From: Acetobacterium wieringae
GTDB taxonomy: Bacteria; Bacillota; Clostridia; Eubacteriales; Eubacteriaceae
DNA length: 64,000 nucleotides
NCBI RefSeq assembly: GCF_026646375.1
Contig: NZ_JAIPPU010000008.1
Coordinates: forward strand, 62,001-126,000
Direction of reading: 5' to 3'
Part shown: in pieces, positions 26,403 through 35,392 of the stretch
How positions within the stretch are numbered: position 1 is the first letter of the stretch
Layout of the letters: each line of letters starts with the position of its first letter
Notes under the pieces: generated by a model
Told to the model about the DNA's origin: nothing
Seen by the model: the letters and a program-made list of their open reading frames with translations, nothing else
Databases searched by the model: none
Position numbers and translations under genes: made by a program

Positions 26403-26729
26403 ATGAAAAAAAGAATTGGATTATTGATCATGGTTATCGTGGCGATGGGGTTATTGGTTGGCTGTAACAGCAGCTCCAAGGCAAAAACCGATGAACTGGC
26501 AGATAGTATCAGCTTTACGGCTACCATTGACGAAGTAAGTGACACTGAACTGCTGGTCACGGTGTTGGATAATGAGAATTTTAATCAGGCCCGAGTTAAT
26601 ATGCAGGGGTTTGACAGCCTCGATTTTGTACCGGAGAAGGGTCAGACGATTAAACTGACTATCAAAAACCAGGTCGGTATGAGCGAGCCACCTTTTGTAA
26701 ATCCAGTTACCATCGAACTGGTGAAGTAA
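26403..26729 (+). CDS. DUF3221-like lipoprotein
   Basis: A 108-residue secreted lipoprotein: basic MKKRIG, a hydrophobic core, and lipobox LLVGC with C21 as the lipidated cysteine. The rest (ISFTATIDEVSDTELLVTVL, then INFxQARVN-like and KGQTIKLTIKN strands) looks like the OB-fold-like DUF3221 family. The function of the family is unknown. ATAGGAGGAT is a strong ribosome site. It is a single gene between divergent or convergent neighbours. Confidence 0.75.
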   Translation: MKKRIGLLIMVIVAMGLLVGCNSSSKAKTDELADSISFTATIDEVSDTELLVTVLDNENFNQARVNMQGFDSLDFVPEKGQTIKLTIKNQVGMSEPPFVNPVTIELVK

Positions 26730-26810
26730 TTGCAGGGTTTAGCAGAAAATGGTTTATCTTCGGGTGTTTTTGGGATATAATATGCTTAGATTACTATGAG
26801 GAGAAATTGA

Positions 26811-27311
26811 ATGAGTTTATACGAAGCGTGGAAGAGCTACATCGAAGAGAATTGCAATACTCAGGAAGAGCAAAATGCCTTTTGGGAAAAATACTGTGCT
26901 GAGGAAAAAGTCCTCTACCAGAAGATTCTAGGTGAAAAAATCACTGTCGTTGAAGGCCGATTTGAAGATCTGGCGAACGAGAGCAAGATGGTTCCACCCC
27001 AATACATGGGTTTTCTGGATGGAATCAGCGAAAGTCTGATAACCCCCATTGATCTGGAATCGATTGAGCTGGATTCGCAAATCAGACTGGAAATCGATTT
27101 TGCCAAACTTTATAAAAATATGCTGGCAGTGCCGGCGGAGTGGCTTTATACTTTGGAAGAATGGAACAATTTTTTCACTGAGGATGAACGCCTTGAGCTG
27201 GAAAAAGAATACAAGCGTTCAAAAACAGTGGTGAACGAAGTAAAGGTGGGCCGCAATGATCCCTGTCCGTGTGGTTCTGGAAAAAAATATAAAAAGTGCT
27301 GCGGCCGTTAA
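26811..27311 (+). CDS. SEC-C motif protein
   Basis: The last ~20 of 166 residues form a SEC-C zinc-binding motif: [20 protein letters not shown] with C152, C154, C163 and C164. This motif, first known from SecA, binds Zn and nucleic acid or ribosomes in many small proteins. The remaining ~145 residues are mostly helical and acidic, with no recognised domain. TGAGGAGA precedes the ATG, and TATAAT (26776-26781) lies 30 bases upstream with a weak -35. Confidence 0.85.
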   Translation: MSLYEAWKSYIEENCNTQEEQNAFWEKYCAEEKVLYQKILGEKITVVEGRFEDLANESKMVPPQYMGFLDGISESLITPIDLESIELDSQIRLEIDFAKLYKNMLAVPAEWLYTLEEWNNFFTEDERLELEKEYKRSKTVVNEVKVGRNDPCPCGSGKKYKKCCGR

Positions 27312-27315
27312 CACA

Positions 27316-27345
27316 TTAAAAAAAGAGCGAAAGCTCTTTTTTTAA
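27316..27345. terminator. Bidirectional terminator
   Basis: A perfect palindrome: TTAAAAAAAGAGC, loop GAAA, GCTCTTTTTTTAA. It serves both the SEC-C gene (+) and the convergent patatin gene (-), whose stop codon lies within it. Confidence 0.92.
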
Positions 27346-28667
27346 TGGTTGATGATTTCATGGATGTAGAAAATCGTGATCATTGAGAGGGAAATGTCCG
27401 CCGAAAATTTGCTCAAAAATGTCGACATCCGCTCGGGACTGAGATCACCCCGGATACTTAAAAAGACGATATAAAAGGTGATGAAATTGTAGCGGAGATA
27501 ATTGCCGTTCGATGGCGTTAAAAAGGTTCCGATAATTTTGGGGTTATCCAATAGGGTGAGGTTTTCATCCAGAAGGCGATTCAATTCTTTGAGAATGGCC
27601 TTGATGAAAAAATCAACAGAATAATTTTCCAGCCGGGGTACCCCCATGCTTTTTGCGGTGATTTCCAGCATACCAAGGCCAAGCGGTTGATTTTTGAACG
27701 ATGTTTTCTTTAACAAATTTTCAAGTGCGTCCAAAACATCACTTTGGCTGGCAGTGCCGGGTAAATTAAGTAAGGCCAGCATTTTTTGCAACTGTTTTTT
27801 ATTTGAAAGGGGCTGTCCCAAAGTGTTGATAAATTTTTTGAAAAAGGTATTGCTTTTTTGTGTGTTCAGATAAAAGTGCTTGCCATCGAGTGCCCCAAAC
27901 ACTTTCATGGCATCCAGATAACCGAGTTGGATGTTCTGTTCAATCTGACGGGTATCAAAATTCAAGATCCCGCCAAGAAATTCGGAATTATTAACCGTAA
28001 TGATTTCAGCATTATTATCCCGCACCCATTTTCGCATTCCAGGAGCCGGGAATTCCACTGAAATAATCTGAGAAAAATTCTGTTCCAGCATAAAATTAAT
28101 TGGGACATTATCAAAGAATCCCCCATCGAGATAGGTTTTACCATCGATTTCCTGTTTCTGGAAAATCGGTAGGGCAGCACTGGCCAGCAGATAGTCAATC
28201 AGCTGGCCCTGGGGAATGTCTTCAATCATCAGTTGACGTGGTTTCAGACTGGTGATATCAACCGTGACCAGTCCAAAACGAATCGGTGAGTTTCGGATGG
28301 TTTCTTCACAGATTAATCGGGTCAGATTGTCGCGCAATGGCGAAATATCCAAACCGTCTGAGAATAGCGCTGTTAAAAAACCATTGCGAAAAGCATCAAA
28401 GCTCTCTTTTGACCACTGATCAACATAGGTATTGGTCATTATTTCATTTAAATCAAGAACCTGGTTAATGGTGAGATTGGACCAGAATTCCATGGCAATG
28501 TCATAATCATCCTGCGCAATCATGGCAGCATTCAGGGCTCCGACGGAGGTTCCGATGACTGCCCCCAGAGAATAATCACATTCTTTAAGGGCTTTCCAGA
28601 CACCCATTTCAAAGGCACCTTTGGCTCCGCCACCACTGAGAACCAGACCATACTGTTGGTATGACAT
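27342..28667 (-). CDS. Patatin-like phospholipase
   Basis: The 441-residue protein has the oxyanion-hole motif LSGGGAKGAFEMGV (residues ~10-23), the nucleophile S41 in GTSVG, and the catalytic Asp D181 in DGGFFDN. These are the Ser-Asp dyad of patatin/RssA-like acyl hydrolases. The C-terminal ~170 residues beyond the hydrolase core are not recognised. No signal peptide is seen, so it probably works on the inner face of the membrane. Two DUF4190 membrane proteins and an Lgt-like protein are encoded next on the same strand. Confidence 0.9.
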   Translation of the reverse strand: MSYQQYGLVLSGGGAKGAFEMGVWKALKECDYSLGAVIGTSVGALNAAMIAQDDYDIAMEFWSNLTINQVLDLNEIMTNTYVDQWSKESFDAFRNGFLTALFSDGLDISPLRDNLTRLICEETIRNSPIRFGLVTVDITSLKPRQLMIEDIPQGQLIDYLLASAALPIFQKQEIDGKTYLDGGFFDNVPINFMLEQNFSQIISVEFPAPGMRKWVRDNNAEIITVNNSEFLGGILNFDTRQIEQNIQLGYLDAMKVFGALDGKHFYLNTQKSNTFFKKFINTLGQPLSNKKQLQKMLALLNLPGTASQSDVLDALENLLKKTSFKNQPLGLGMLEITAKSMGVPRLENYSVDFFIKAILKELNRLLDENLTLLDNPKIIGTFLTPSNGNYLRYNFITFYIVFLSIRGDLSPERMSTFLSKFSADISLSMITIFYIHEIINH

Positions 28668-28719
28668 TAAAAATTCACCTCGCTGTCATTATGAAATGAA
28701 AGTTAAAAAACGGTTTCGA

Positions 28720-29577
28720 TTAATAATACATCCCGTTCATCAAACCACCCAGCATGCCCATGCCGCCTAATCCCACACAGGCAATGCAGGCAAAGATCAT
28801 CAGTACCGTAAAGGCCATACCAATGATGGAGCAAATCAAACCAGCCATCGCCATGCCGGTGGGTAGCCCCTGAAGTTTTCGTTCTTTCATGGCAATCATT
28901 CCAAAAATCAGGCCCACAGCACCGGTAAGCAAACCGCTGCCCATTAGGGTGATAAAGCTGACAATTGAGAAGATCCCCAGGGTCAGAGCCAGGATTGACT
29001 TGGAATCGTAAGTTTCGGTGATTACGCCTTCGGGGTGACGTTCATCGTAGGCATCCCGATTGCGGATAACAAAAACAAAAATCGGTCCCAGGAAAGGGAG
29101 AATGATGCTGAGAACCAGATAAAGAACCCGATGATCTTTGTCATAGATGCTGTAAAGCCAGAATTGAGCAGCATAATAGTAAAAGCTCAAAGCCAGTGAT
29201 AATATAATCCCCATAAAGGCCCCTAAATAGGGAATAAACCCGAGAATGGTCATGACTACGGTTAGGGCCAACCCCATCAGCGGAAGAAAGAGCTTGGCAT
29301 AGGGAATGTGCCAGGTACTGATGGAAACATCATCGTTGATCAATTCGCCCATCAGGTAGCTGCTGGCTAAGGGAATCCAGGCCAACCAGGGGTTATCAAG
29401 ATTTCGGTTTTTGGCCATGGTATAAAGACCAAGGGAATTAAAAACATAGCAGATCAGGCCGATCACCAGACTAACGACTAAAATAATACCAAGAACGGAC
29501 ATAATAACTGGCATAATTGCCATAAAACTGTCGGGCCGGGAAGAAATATCGCCCAGATAATCATCATACATATGCAT
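28720..29577 (-). CDS. DUF4190-containing polytopic membrane protein
   Basis: A 285-residue protein with about seven hydrophobic segments. The C-terminal ~100 residues (KSILALTLGIFSIVSFITLM, then GLIFGMIAMKERKLQGLPTG, then MAMAGLICSIIGMAFTVLM) match the DUF4190 pattern, and the end resembles the small protein at 30540-30827 (CIACVGLGG versus CVACVGLLG). The N-terminal half has further membrane segments (VIMSVLGIILVVSLVIGLIC). The ribosome site is TAGGAGG. Function unknown. Confidence 0.75.
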   Translation of the reverse strand: MHMYDDYLGDISSRPDSFMAIMPVIMSVLGIILVVSLVIGLICYVFNSLGLYTMAKNRNLDNPWLAWIPLASSYLMGELINDDVSISTWHIPYAKLFLPLMGLALTVVMTILGFIPYLGAFMGIILSLALSFYYYAAQFWLYSIYDKDHRVLYLVLSIILPFLGPIFVFVIRNRDAYDERHPEGVITETYDSKSILALTLGIFSIVSFITLMGSGLLTGAVGLIFGMIAMKERKLQGLPTGMAMAGLICSIIGMAFTVLMIFACIACVGLGGMGMLGGLMNGMYY

Positions 29578-29634
29578 AACAAAACCTCCTAAAAATAGTA
29601 ATATCCTAATTATACCCTAAAGTCATCTAAATAA

Positions 29635-30405
29635 CTATTGTTTCAAGTATTTTTCATAAAGCTGCTGAGGGATCTTCATTAAGAATAAGATGCCTAAACC
29701 AATAACGAGCAGGCTGATAAATTGAGAAGTTGAGAGAAATCCAATGGCACCTCGGGGATCGGCCCGGAAAAATTCATTGATGAAACGAAACAGTCCTGAG
29801 GCGAGCAAGTAAACACCGGTGGTCATACCGCAAGCTTTGCTTTTCCACAACACGGCGATCAGAACCAGCGTCAGAATAAACAGAAAGACTGATTCTGACA
29901 ATTGGGCTGGGAACAGTCCGATTCCCGATGGTGGATACGCCCCCACTGGATAGTAAACGGCACCGATCCCTTCGTAGGGAATCCCATAGCAGCAGCCATT
30001 AAAAAAACAGCCGATCCGGCCAAAGGCCTGAGCCAGAGCCAGGCAGGGGACGGCGATGTCGAAAAATTGAATGGCATGCAGATGATAAATATGGGTATAA
30101 AAATAGCCTCCCAAAAGGCCGCCGATCAGTCCCCCATAAAATACCGCACCACCAGTGGCAAGGCGAATCAGGGCAGTTTCCGGGTTGGCGAGCAGGTTTG
30201 GTAAGTCGACAATAATGTAAAGTATTTTGGCCCCGGTGATGCCGCCGATGATCCCAAAGAGACCAAAAAACATTGCATCCATGGTGGTGATATGATATTT
30301 TCGGGCGGTGTAGACGCCCAATAAAAACGCGGCACCGGTTCCCAGCAAAAATAAAACACCAAAGGTAGGGATGGAATAATCAAAAAAATGAATGATCGGA
30401 TACAT
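29635..30405 (-). CDS. lgt: Lgt-family protein (prolipoprotein diacylglyceryl transferase-like), divergent
   Basis: The 256-residue polytopic protein has the Lgt pattern: AVFYGGLIGGLLGG, the core GRIGCFFNGCCYG (R130), and FRFINEFFRADPRG near the end. Lgt moves diacylglycerol from phosphatidylglycerol to the lipobox cysteine of prolipoproteins. Two points differ from the classic enzyme: the residue matching His-103 of E. coli Lgt (in HGGLIG) is Y90, and the usual GRxGNFxNxE reads GRIGCFFNGCCYG. It may be an Lgt variant of Clostridia or a paralogue with a different acceptor. Confidence 0.8.
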   Translation of the reverse strand: MYPIIHFFDYSIPTFGVLFLLGTGAAFLLGVYTARKYHITTMDAMFFGLFGIIGGITGAKILYIIVDLPNLLANPETALIRLATGGAVFYGGLIGGLLGGYFYTHIYHLHAIQFFDIAVPCLALAQAFGRIGCFFNGCCYGIPYEGIGAVYYPVGAYPPSGIGLFPAQLSESVFLFILTLVLIAVLWKSKACGMTTGVYLLASGLFRFINEFFRADPRGAIGFLSTSQFISLLVIGLGILFLMKIPQQLYEKYLKQ

Positions 30406-30495
30406 AAGACTCCTTTTTGAATTATGGTTAAGATTGGCTCCAAACAGGTCATGGACGGTGGTCGTTTAAAAGTTGACGGTTTGGGGACTGCGGGT

Positions 30496-30527
30496 AAAAA
30501 AAATAGACGATGGAAATCGTCTATTTT
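30496..30527 (-). terminator. Terminator of the small DUF4190 gene
   Basis: On the minus strand AAAATAGACGAT, loop TTCC, ATCGTCTATTTT, followed by a run of T. It lies 12 bases after the stop of the gene at 30540-30827. Confidence 0.88.
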
Positions 30528-30539
30528 AAAACACCTGAA

Positions 30540-30827
30540 TCAACTAAACATCGCTGCTGTGCCCAATAGTCCGACACAGGCAACACAAGCGATCAGGACA
30601 ATTGCGCATAGGGCAAGACCAATGATATTAAGGACCAAACCGGCAGTTGCCATGCTACTTGGTTTAAATCCTTCCAATTCGCCAGCTTTACGAATTTGGA
30701 TGGCAAAAATCAAACCGACTATAGCGCAGATAATACCAATAATAGTGAAGTAGCTCCATACGATGCTAACCAAGGATACGATTCCCAACACTAGGGAAGC
30801 AATGGCCTTATTATTATACTGTTCCAT
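30540..30827 (-). CDS. Small DUF4190 membrane protein
   Basis: A 95-residue protein with two hydrophobic hairpin segments (ASLVLGIVSLVSIVWSYFTI with IIGIICAIVGLIFAIQI, then TAGLVLNIIGLALCAIVLIA), typical of DUF4190. AAGCCGTT-free spacer; TAGGAGG precedes the ATG. It resembles the C-terminal part of the larger protein at 28720-29577, which suggests duplication. No function is known for the family. Confidence 0.82.
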   Translation of the reverse strand: MEQYNNKAIASLVLGIVSLVSIVWSYFTIIGIICAIVGLIFAIQIRKAGELEGFKPSSMATAGLVLNIIGLALCAIVLIACVACVGLLGTAAMFS

Positions 30828-30887
30828 ATAAGCCTCCTAAAGTAAAAAATAGTTCTCTCTTTAGGATACTCCTGCTTAGAAAAAATG

Positions 30888-32306
30888 TCAAGAATTATGA
30901 ATCTCTTTTAACTTATCCACCAGATCAAAGGCGACGTGGTTGATCGTTTGGGAACCGGCCACCAGCACCAGATCATTCGGGCAGAGGTGGTCAGTCAGAT
31001 ACTTGACGATATCCTCAAAAGCCGAAATGGTGACAGTGGGAATGCCGTATTTTGCTTCAATGGCTTTTTGCAGATCTTCGGAATAAATGTTCCAGCTATT
31101 GCCTTCCCGGTCAGAATAAATATCGTTGAGAATGACATAGTCGGCTTTGGCAAACGCATCGACGAATTCATCAAAGAAAAAGAAGGTTCGTGAATAGGTA
31201 TGCGGTTGAAAAACAACCCACAGTTTATTGTGCTCATAATTGAGACAGGCATCCACAACCACTTTTAACTCTGTCGGGTGATGGGCGTAATCTTCATAAA
31301 CGTTGATGCCGTTGACTTCCCCCCGGAATTCGAAACGGCGTTTGGCACCGCTGAATTTTGCCATGGCAGCGACGGATGTTTCGAGTGGAATGGCCAGGAA
31401 ATCCCCGCAAATAATGGCAGAAAGAGCGTTAAGAACATTATGCTCTCCGGGAATAATCAATTGATAATGACCATAAAATTCACCCTTTTTATAGACATCA
31501 AAACTGGGCTTGCCGACCTTATCATAAACAATGTTGGCGGGGTACCAGTCATTGGTTTTATTTAAACCGTAAGTAACCACCGGACAGGCTAAATCAGCCA
31601 CCACGTCCAGAACATCCTGAGAATCGCCGTAGGCAATCATCAGACCATCGGCTGGCAGGATCTTGCCGAATTTTGTAAAAGACGCTTTGATCTGTTTGAT
31701 GCCATCTTTAAAATAATCCAGATGGTCTTCTTCAATATTCGTAATGATGCCAATGGAATGAGACGTTGTCAGAAAGCTGTCCACATATTCACAGGCCTCC
31801 ACGACAAAAAAATCTTTGCCGTCAATCACCGCATTGCCGCCGAATTCGTCAAGTTTGCCGCCAATGCTCAGGCTGGGACGCAGATCGGCGTGCTGGAGTA
31901 GACAGGCAACCATCGAGGAGGTCGTCGTTTTACCATGGGTTCCGGAAACCGCAATGGTTTTATCAAAGATATGGGAAAAGAGACCCAGGAAACTTGAACG
32001 TTCAATTTTGGGAAGATTTAAATCGGTGGCTTTGACCATATCCGGGTTGTCATCGTGGATAGCGGCTGAATAAACAACACAATCGGTGTCAGCGGGGATA
32101 TTATCATAACTGTGTCCGATATGAACCGTGACACCCAGGCCTTCAAGTTTTTCAGTATAGGAGGAAGCAATCATATCCGAACCCTCAATGGAAAAACCTT
32201 GGGACAAAGCCATCGTAGCCAGGCCACTCATGCTGCTCCCGCCAATTCCAATGAAGAATAATTTATTGATGGGTCGGTTGAATTTGTTTTCTAGTTGTGC
32301 TTTCAA
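30888..32306 (-). CDS. murC: UDP-N-acetylmuramate--L-alanine ligase
   Basis: Adds L-alanine to UDP-MurNAc in cytoplasmic peptidoglycan precursor synthesis. The 472 residues show the N-terminal Rossmann motif FIGIGGSSMSGLA, the ATP loop SGTHGKTTTSSM, and the Mur ligase blocks NIEEDHLDYF and YEDYAHHPTELK. The start is TTG 32306 behind AAGGAGCTG. It is divergent from purR, an arrangement seen in other Firmicutes. Confidence 0.96.
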   Translation of the reverse strand: MKAQLENKFNRPINKLFFIGIGGSSMSGLATMALSQGFSIEGSDMIASSYTEKLEGLGVTVHIGHSYDNIPADTDCVVYSAAIHDDNPDMVKATDLNLPKIERSSFLGLFSHIFDKTIAVSGTHGKTTTSSMVACLLQHADLRPSLSIGGKLDEFGGNAVIDGKDFFVVEACEYVDSFLTTSHSIGIITNIEEDHLDYFKDGIKQIKASFTKFGKILPADGLMIAYGDSQDVLDVVADLACPVVTYGLNKTNDWYPANIVYDKVGKPSFDVYKKGEFYGHYQLIIPGEHNVLNALSAIICGDFLAIPLETSVAAMAKFSGAKRRFEFRGEVNGINVYEDYAHHPTELKVVVDACLNYEHNKLWVVFQPHTYSRTFFFFDEFVDAFAKADYVILNDIYSDREGNSWNIYSEDLQKAIEAKYGIPTVTISAFEDIVKYLTDHLCPNDLVLVAGSQTINHVAFDLVDKLKEIHNS

Positions 32307-32486
32307 ATAATCAGCTCCTTTATTTGGTGATAAAATCTTAAATATTTCTTAATGTTTTAATTATAAGTGTTCACATGTCGGTTGAGGATAAGGACGAAAT
32401 AATCGAAATATCATCCAAAATCAGGAAAAACACTTTAAATCGAATTATAACATAGGTGTTTCCGCTGAGTAAAGATTAAAAAAAAC

Positions 32487-32515
32487 TTGCACTTTTGCGG
32501 AAATATGAATAATAT
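32487..32515 (+). promoter_or_regulatory. Promoter of purR
   Basis: TTGCAC (32487-32492) and TAATAT (32510-32515) are 17 bases apart, with an A-rich stretch upstream. It reads into purR ~55 bases downstream. Confidence 0.65.
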
Positions 32516-32531
32516 TATAGATATTGAGAAT

Positions 32532-32544
32532 AATGTTCGGATTT
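32532..32544 (-). promoter_or_regulatory. PurBox operator upstream of purR
   Basis: The minus strand reads AAATCCGAACATT, a full match to the B. subtilis PurBox consensus AWWWCCGAACWWT. It lies just downstream of the likely transcription start of purR and 25 bases before its start codon, which suggests autoregulation. A second, inverted box at the usual spacing is not clear. Confidence 0.75.
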
Positions 32545-32569
32545 TAATCAAATCCTTCATAGGTGGAAA

Positions 32570-33373
32570 ATGAAAAAAAATGAAAGAATCAGTGTTATCA
32601 CAAAAATATTGTCAGACCATCCCAACGAGGTGTTCAGTTATAATTATTTTACCGACTTGCTGGAGGCGGGCAAATCGAGTGTCTGCGAAGATGTGGCGAT
32701 TGTCAAAAATGCCATTGAACTGACCGGTACTGGCTATGTCGAAACCTATTCCGGGGCATCCGGGGGGGTCGTTTATCATCCCCAGGTCACCAGAGAAGAA
32801 GAGGTCAGTATCCTCAAAGAAATAGCGGATCAGCTTCAGTCGCCAGCCCGGAAAATTCAGGGGGGATTTGTTTATTACAGCGACATCCTCTCTAATCCCC
32901 GCTATTCTAAAAACATTGGTCGGATCATAGCCTCAAAATATGGTCAAATAGGGATCGAGTATGTTGTCACCACCGAAACAAAAGGTATTCCGGCAGCCAT
33001 GGAAACGGCCCATTATCTCAATGTGCCAATGGGACTGATCCGTCGTTCCAATCGGGTAACTGAAGGAGCAACCACCAGTGTCAATTATATTTCCGGCTCC
33101 TCCAATAAAATCAAAACCATGTATCTCAGTCGCCGGATTGATCTGCAGGGTAAGAAAGTATTGGTTATTGACGATTTTATGAAAGGCGGCGGAACCGCCA
33201 AAGGGATGATGAACCTGATGGAAGAGGTGGGCGCTGAGGTAATGGGAATCTGTGTTATTTTTGTGACCCGATCCCCGGCTGAAAAACTGGTTGAACAGTT
33301 CACTCCACTGATTTGGATGGATGATGAAAACCTGGAATCGGGATTGCGGGTTTCTCTGCATTTAGAAAGCTGA
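32570..33373 (+). CDS. purR: Purine operon repressor PurR (PRPP-responsive)
   Basis: A 267-residue repressor of the Bacillus type: a ~70-residue winged helix N-terminus followed by a phosphoribosyltransferase-like domain with the PRPP-binding loop VLVIDDFMKGGGTAKG. PRPP lowers its DNA affinity, tying purine gene expression to purine supply. AGGTGG lies before ATG. A PurBox lies upstream of its own gene. Downstream comes spoVG, as in Bacillus. Confidence 0.95.
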   Translation: MKKNERISVITKILSDHPNEVFSYNYFTDLLEAGKSSVCEDVAIVKNAIELTGTGYVETYSGASGGVVYHPQVTREEEVSILKEIADQLQSPARKIQGGFVYYSDILSNPRYSKNIGRIIASKYGQIGIEYVVTTETKGIPAAMETAHYLNVPMGLIRRSNRVTEGATTSVNYISGSSNKIKTMYLSRRIDLQGKKVLVIDDFMKGGGTAKGMMNLMEEVGAEVMGICVIFVTRSPAEKLVEQFTPLIWMDDENLESGLRVSLHLES

Positions 33374-33489
33374 AAATTGAAATAAATATGGTGTCACATT
33401 TTATAATTCAATCGATTGGCAGTACCTGAAATTAAAGAAATTATTTGTTTTTTTACCCTTTTAGAAAATAAGTAAGAATGGAAAAATTT

Positions 33490-33517
33490 CAAGGTTTTTG
33501 TTTTAATATAGTTGAAT
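33490..33517 (+). promoter_or_regulatory. SigmaH-like promoter of spoVG
   Basis: CAAGGTTTT (33490-33498), 14 bases, then TGAAT (33513-33517) resembles the sigmaH pattern RWAGGAxxT-N14-HGAAT with two mismatches. spoVG of B. subtilis is a sigmaH target. It lies ~55 bases upstream of the ATG. No good sigmaA pair is seen at the same place. Confidence 0.45.
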
Positions 33518-33572
33518 TTGTGTTAGTATATACCTAGACATGTGACTTTATTTCAAAGGGGAGGCTTACGAG

Positions 33573-33896
33573 ATGGAAATAACAGACGTAAGAGTACGGA
33601 AAACGTATCCAGAGGGTAAAATGAGAGCGATTGTCTCGGTTACTTTTGATGACCAATTTGTTGTTCATGATATTAAGGTAATTGAGGGTCAAAGCGGATT
33701 TTTTATTGCGATGCCCAGTCGAAAAACGCCGGACGGCGAATTCAAGGATATCGCACATCCCATTAACATGGGTACCCGTCGTGAAATGCAGGAAAGTGTC
33801 CTGCGCGCTTACGAAAAGGCCATAGAAGAGGATAATCAAGTAACCAATGAAGAAGAAGCAACAGTTGAATTAGAAGTAGATTACGAAGAAGAATAA
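33573..33896 (+). CDS. spoVG: Septation regulator / RNA-binding protein SpoVG
   Basis: The N-terminal ~85 of 107 residues match SpoVG closely: [19 protein letters not shown], then [19 protein letters not shown] and [17 protein letters not shown]. SpoVG binds nucleic acid and affects septum placement, virulence genes and sporulation; it is kept in many non-sporulating Firmicutes. The C-terminus is a long acidic tail. AGGGGAGG is a strong ribosome site. Confidence 0.96.
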   Translation: MEITDVRVRKTYPEGKMRAIVSVTFDDQFVVHDIKVIEGQSGFFIAMPSRKTPDGEFKDIAHPINMGTRREMQESVLRAYEKAIEEDNQVTNEEEATVELEVDYEEE

Positions 33897-33915
33897 AAAT
33901 TAAACAAAAAAAGTT

Positions 33916-33943
33916 AAAAAGGGGGAAGCGTTTCCCTTTTTTT
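33916..33943 (+). terminator. Terminator of spoVG
   Basis: AAAAAGGG...CCCTTTTTTT with the inner pairs GGAA/TTTCC and loop GCG, 20 bases after the stop. Confidence 0.85.
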
Positions 33944-33976
33944 GTTGTTAATTATTATAAATGTTTGGAGAATAAT

Positions 33977-35335
33977 ATGAACCATTCACGAGTTATTATC
34001 TTGGCAGCCGGAGAAGGATCCCGGATGCGCTCCCAGAAGCCCAAGGTACTTCATCAGGTTTGTGGGGAGAATATTCTGGATTATGTGATAGCGGTCAGCA
34101 AGGCTTCAGGAATTTTTGAAATTGGCGTAATTATTGGGTTTCAAGCCGAACTGGTTAAAGCAAGCCTACCACCGGAGATCGTTACCTATTTCCAGCAGGA
34201 ACAATTGGGGACGGGACATGCAGTAATTCAGGCGCTGCCCTTTTTTGATGAACTGGAGGGAAATCTGATTGTGCTAGTTGGCGATGCGCCACTGATTCAA
34301 GAAGAAACCCTGACCGGCCTGATTGCTGCCCATGAAAACGGTGGTTATGCCGCCACGGTTTTAACGGCGGAATTTGCAGAGCCCAGCGGTTATGGCCGGA
34401 TGATCAAAAACAGTGCTGGTGAGCTGCTTAAAATTGTAGAAGAAAAAGATGCGACACCGACTGAAAAGCAGATTAAAGAAATTAATTCCGGGATGTATTG
34501 TTTTGATGCCCAGAGTTTGATTCTGGCGCTTAAAGAACTAAAAACCGACAATGCTCAGGGTGAGTATTATCTCACCGATGTTATTGAGATCTTCAGGAGA
34601 ATGGGAAAAACGACCGGCACCTATGTGACGCCGGATTTCGAAGACATCCAGGCCATTAATTCCCGGGTACAGCTGGCTGAAGCCGAAGCAGTGATGCGAA
34701 AACGGATCAATAAAAAACTGATGGACAAGGGCGTGACCTTTATCGATCCGGCCGCTACCTATGTTGGCGCTCGGGTTATTGTTGATCAGGACACGGTGCT
34801 CTATCCCGGGGTCATACTGGAAGGTCAGACGAGAATTGGAAAAGATTGTGTCATTGGTGCAAATAGTCGGTTAGTTGACGCAAAAATTGGGAATAATGTT
34901 ACTATTCAGAATTCCACAATACTGGATAGTAGCGTTGACGAGTACACCAGCGTTGGACCATATGCATATATTCGGCCGGGAAGCCAGATTGGTAAGCATT
35001 GCAAGGTTGGAGATTTTGTGGAAGTTAAGAATTCCACCATGGCTGATGGCGCTAAAGCCTCTCACCTGACCTATATTGGGGACGGGGATGTTGGTGAAAA
35101 TGTCAACCTCGGCTGTGGTACGGTGTTTGTTAATTATGATGGCAAGAAAAAATACCGAACCGTTGTTGAAAAAGATGCCTTTGTTGGCTGTAATACTAAT
35201 CTGATTGCCCCGGTTACGGTAAAAGAGGGGGCCTACATCGCCGCTGGATCGACTATCACTGACGATGTTCCGGAAGACAGCCTGGCGATTGCCAGAGCCC
35301 GACAGGTCAACAAGGTTGGCTATTTAAAAAAATAG
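33977..35335 (+). CDS. glmU: Bifunctional UDP-N-acetylglucosamine pyrophosphorylase / glucosamine-1-phosphate N-acetyltransferase
   Basis: Makes UDP-GlcNAc for cell wall synthesis. I choose ATG 33977 behind TTTGGAG (452 residues). The N-terminal uridylyltransferase has LAAGEGSRMRSQKPKVLHQV and GTGHAVIQA; the C-terminal half is a left-handed beta-helix of hexapeptide repeats (from ~residue 250) with the acetyltransferase blocks YAYIRPGSQIG, EVKNSTMADGAKASHLTYIG and NYDGKKKYRT. It sits between spoVG and prs as in Bacillus. Confidence 0.97.
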   Translation: MNHSRVIILAAGEGSRMRSQKPKVLHQVCGENILDYVIAVSKASGIFEIGVIIGFQAELVKASLPPEIVTYFQQEQLGTGHAVIQALPFFDELEGNLIVLVGDAPLIQEETLTGLIAAHENGGYAATVLTAEFAEPSGYGRMIKNSAGELLKIVEEKDATPTEKQIKEINSGMYCFDAQSLILALKELKTDNAQGEYYLTDVIEIFRRMGKTTGTYVTPDFEDIQAINSRVQLAEAEAVMRKRINKKLMDKGVTFIDPAATYVGARVIVDQDTVLYPGVILEGQTRIGKDCVIGANSRLVDAKIGNNVTIQNSTILDSSVDEYTSVGPYAYIRPGSQIGKHCKVGDFVEVKNSTMADGAKASHLTYIGDGDVGENVNLGCGTVFVNYDGKKKYRTVVEKDAFVGCNTNLIAPVTVKEGAYIAAGSTITDDVPEDSLAIARARQVNKVGYLKK

Positions 35336-35392
35336 CCGTTCACACCATTTACAATAGAAAAATTGAGAAAATTAAGAAGAGGTAAGAAACGC

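Noticed and set aside
32493-32505. Second PurBox upstream of purR
   Set aside because: The stretch TTTTGCGGAAATA has about four mismatches to the consensus and the spacing to the clear box does not fit the Bacillus arrangement.
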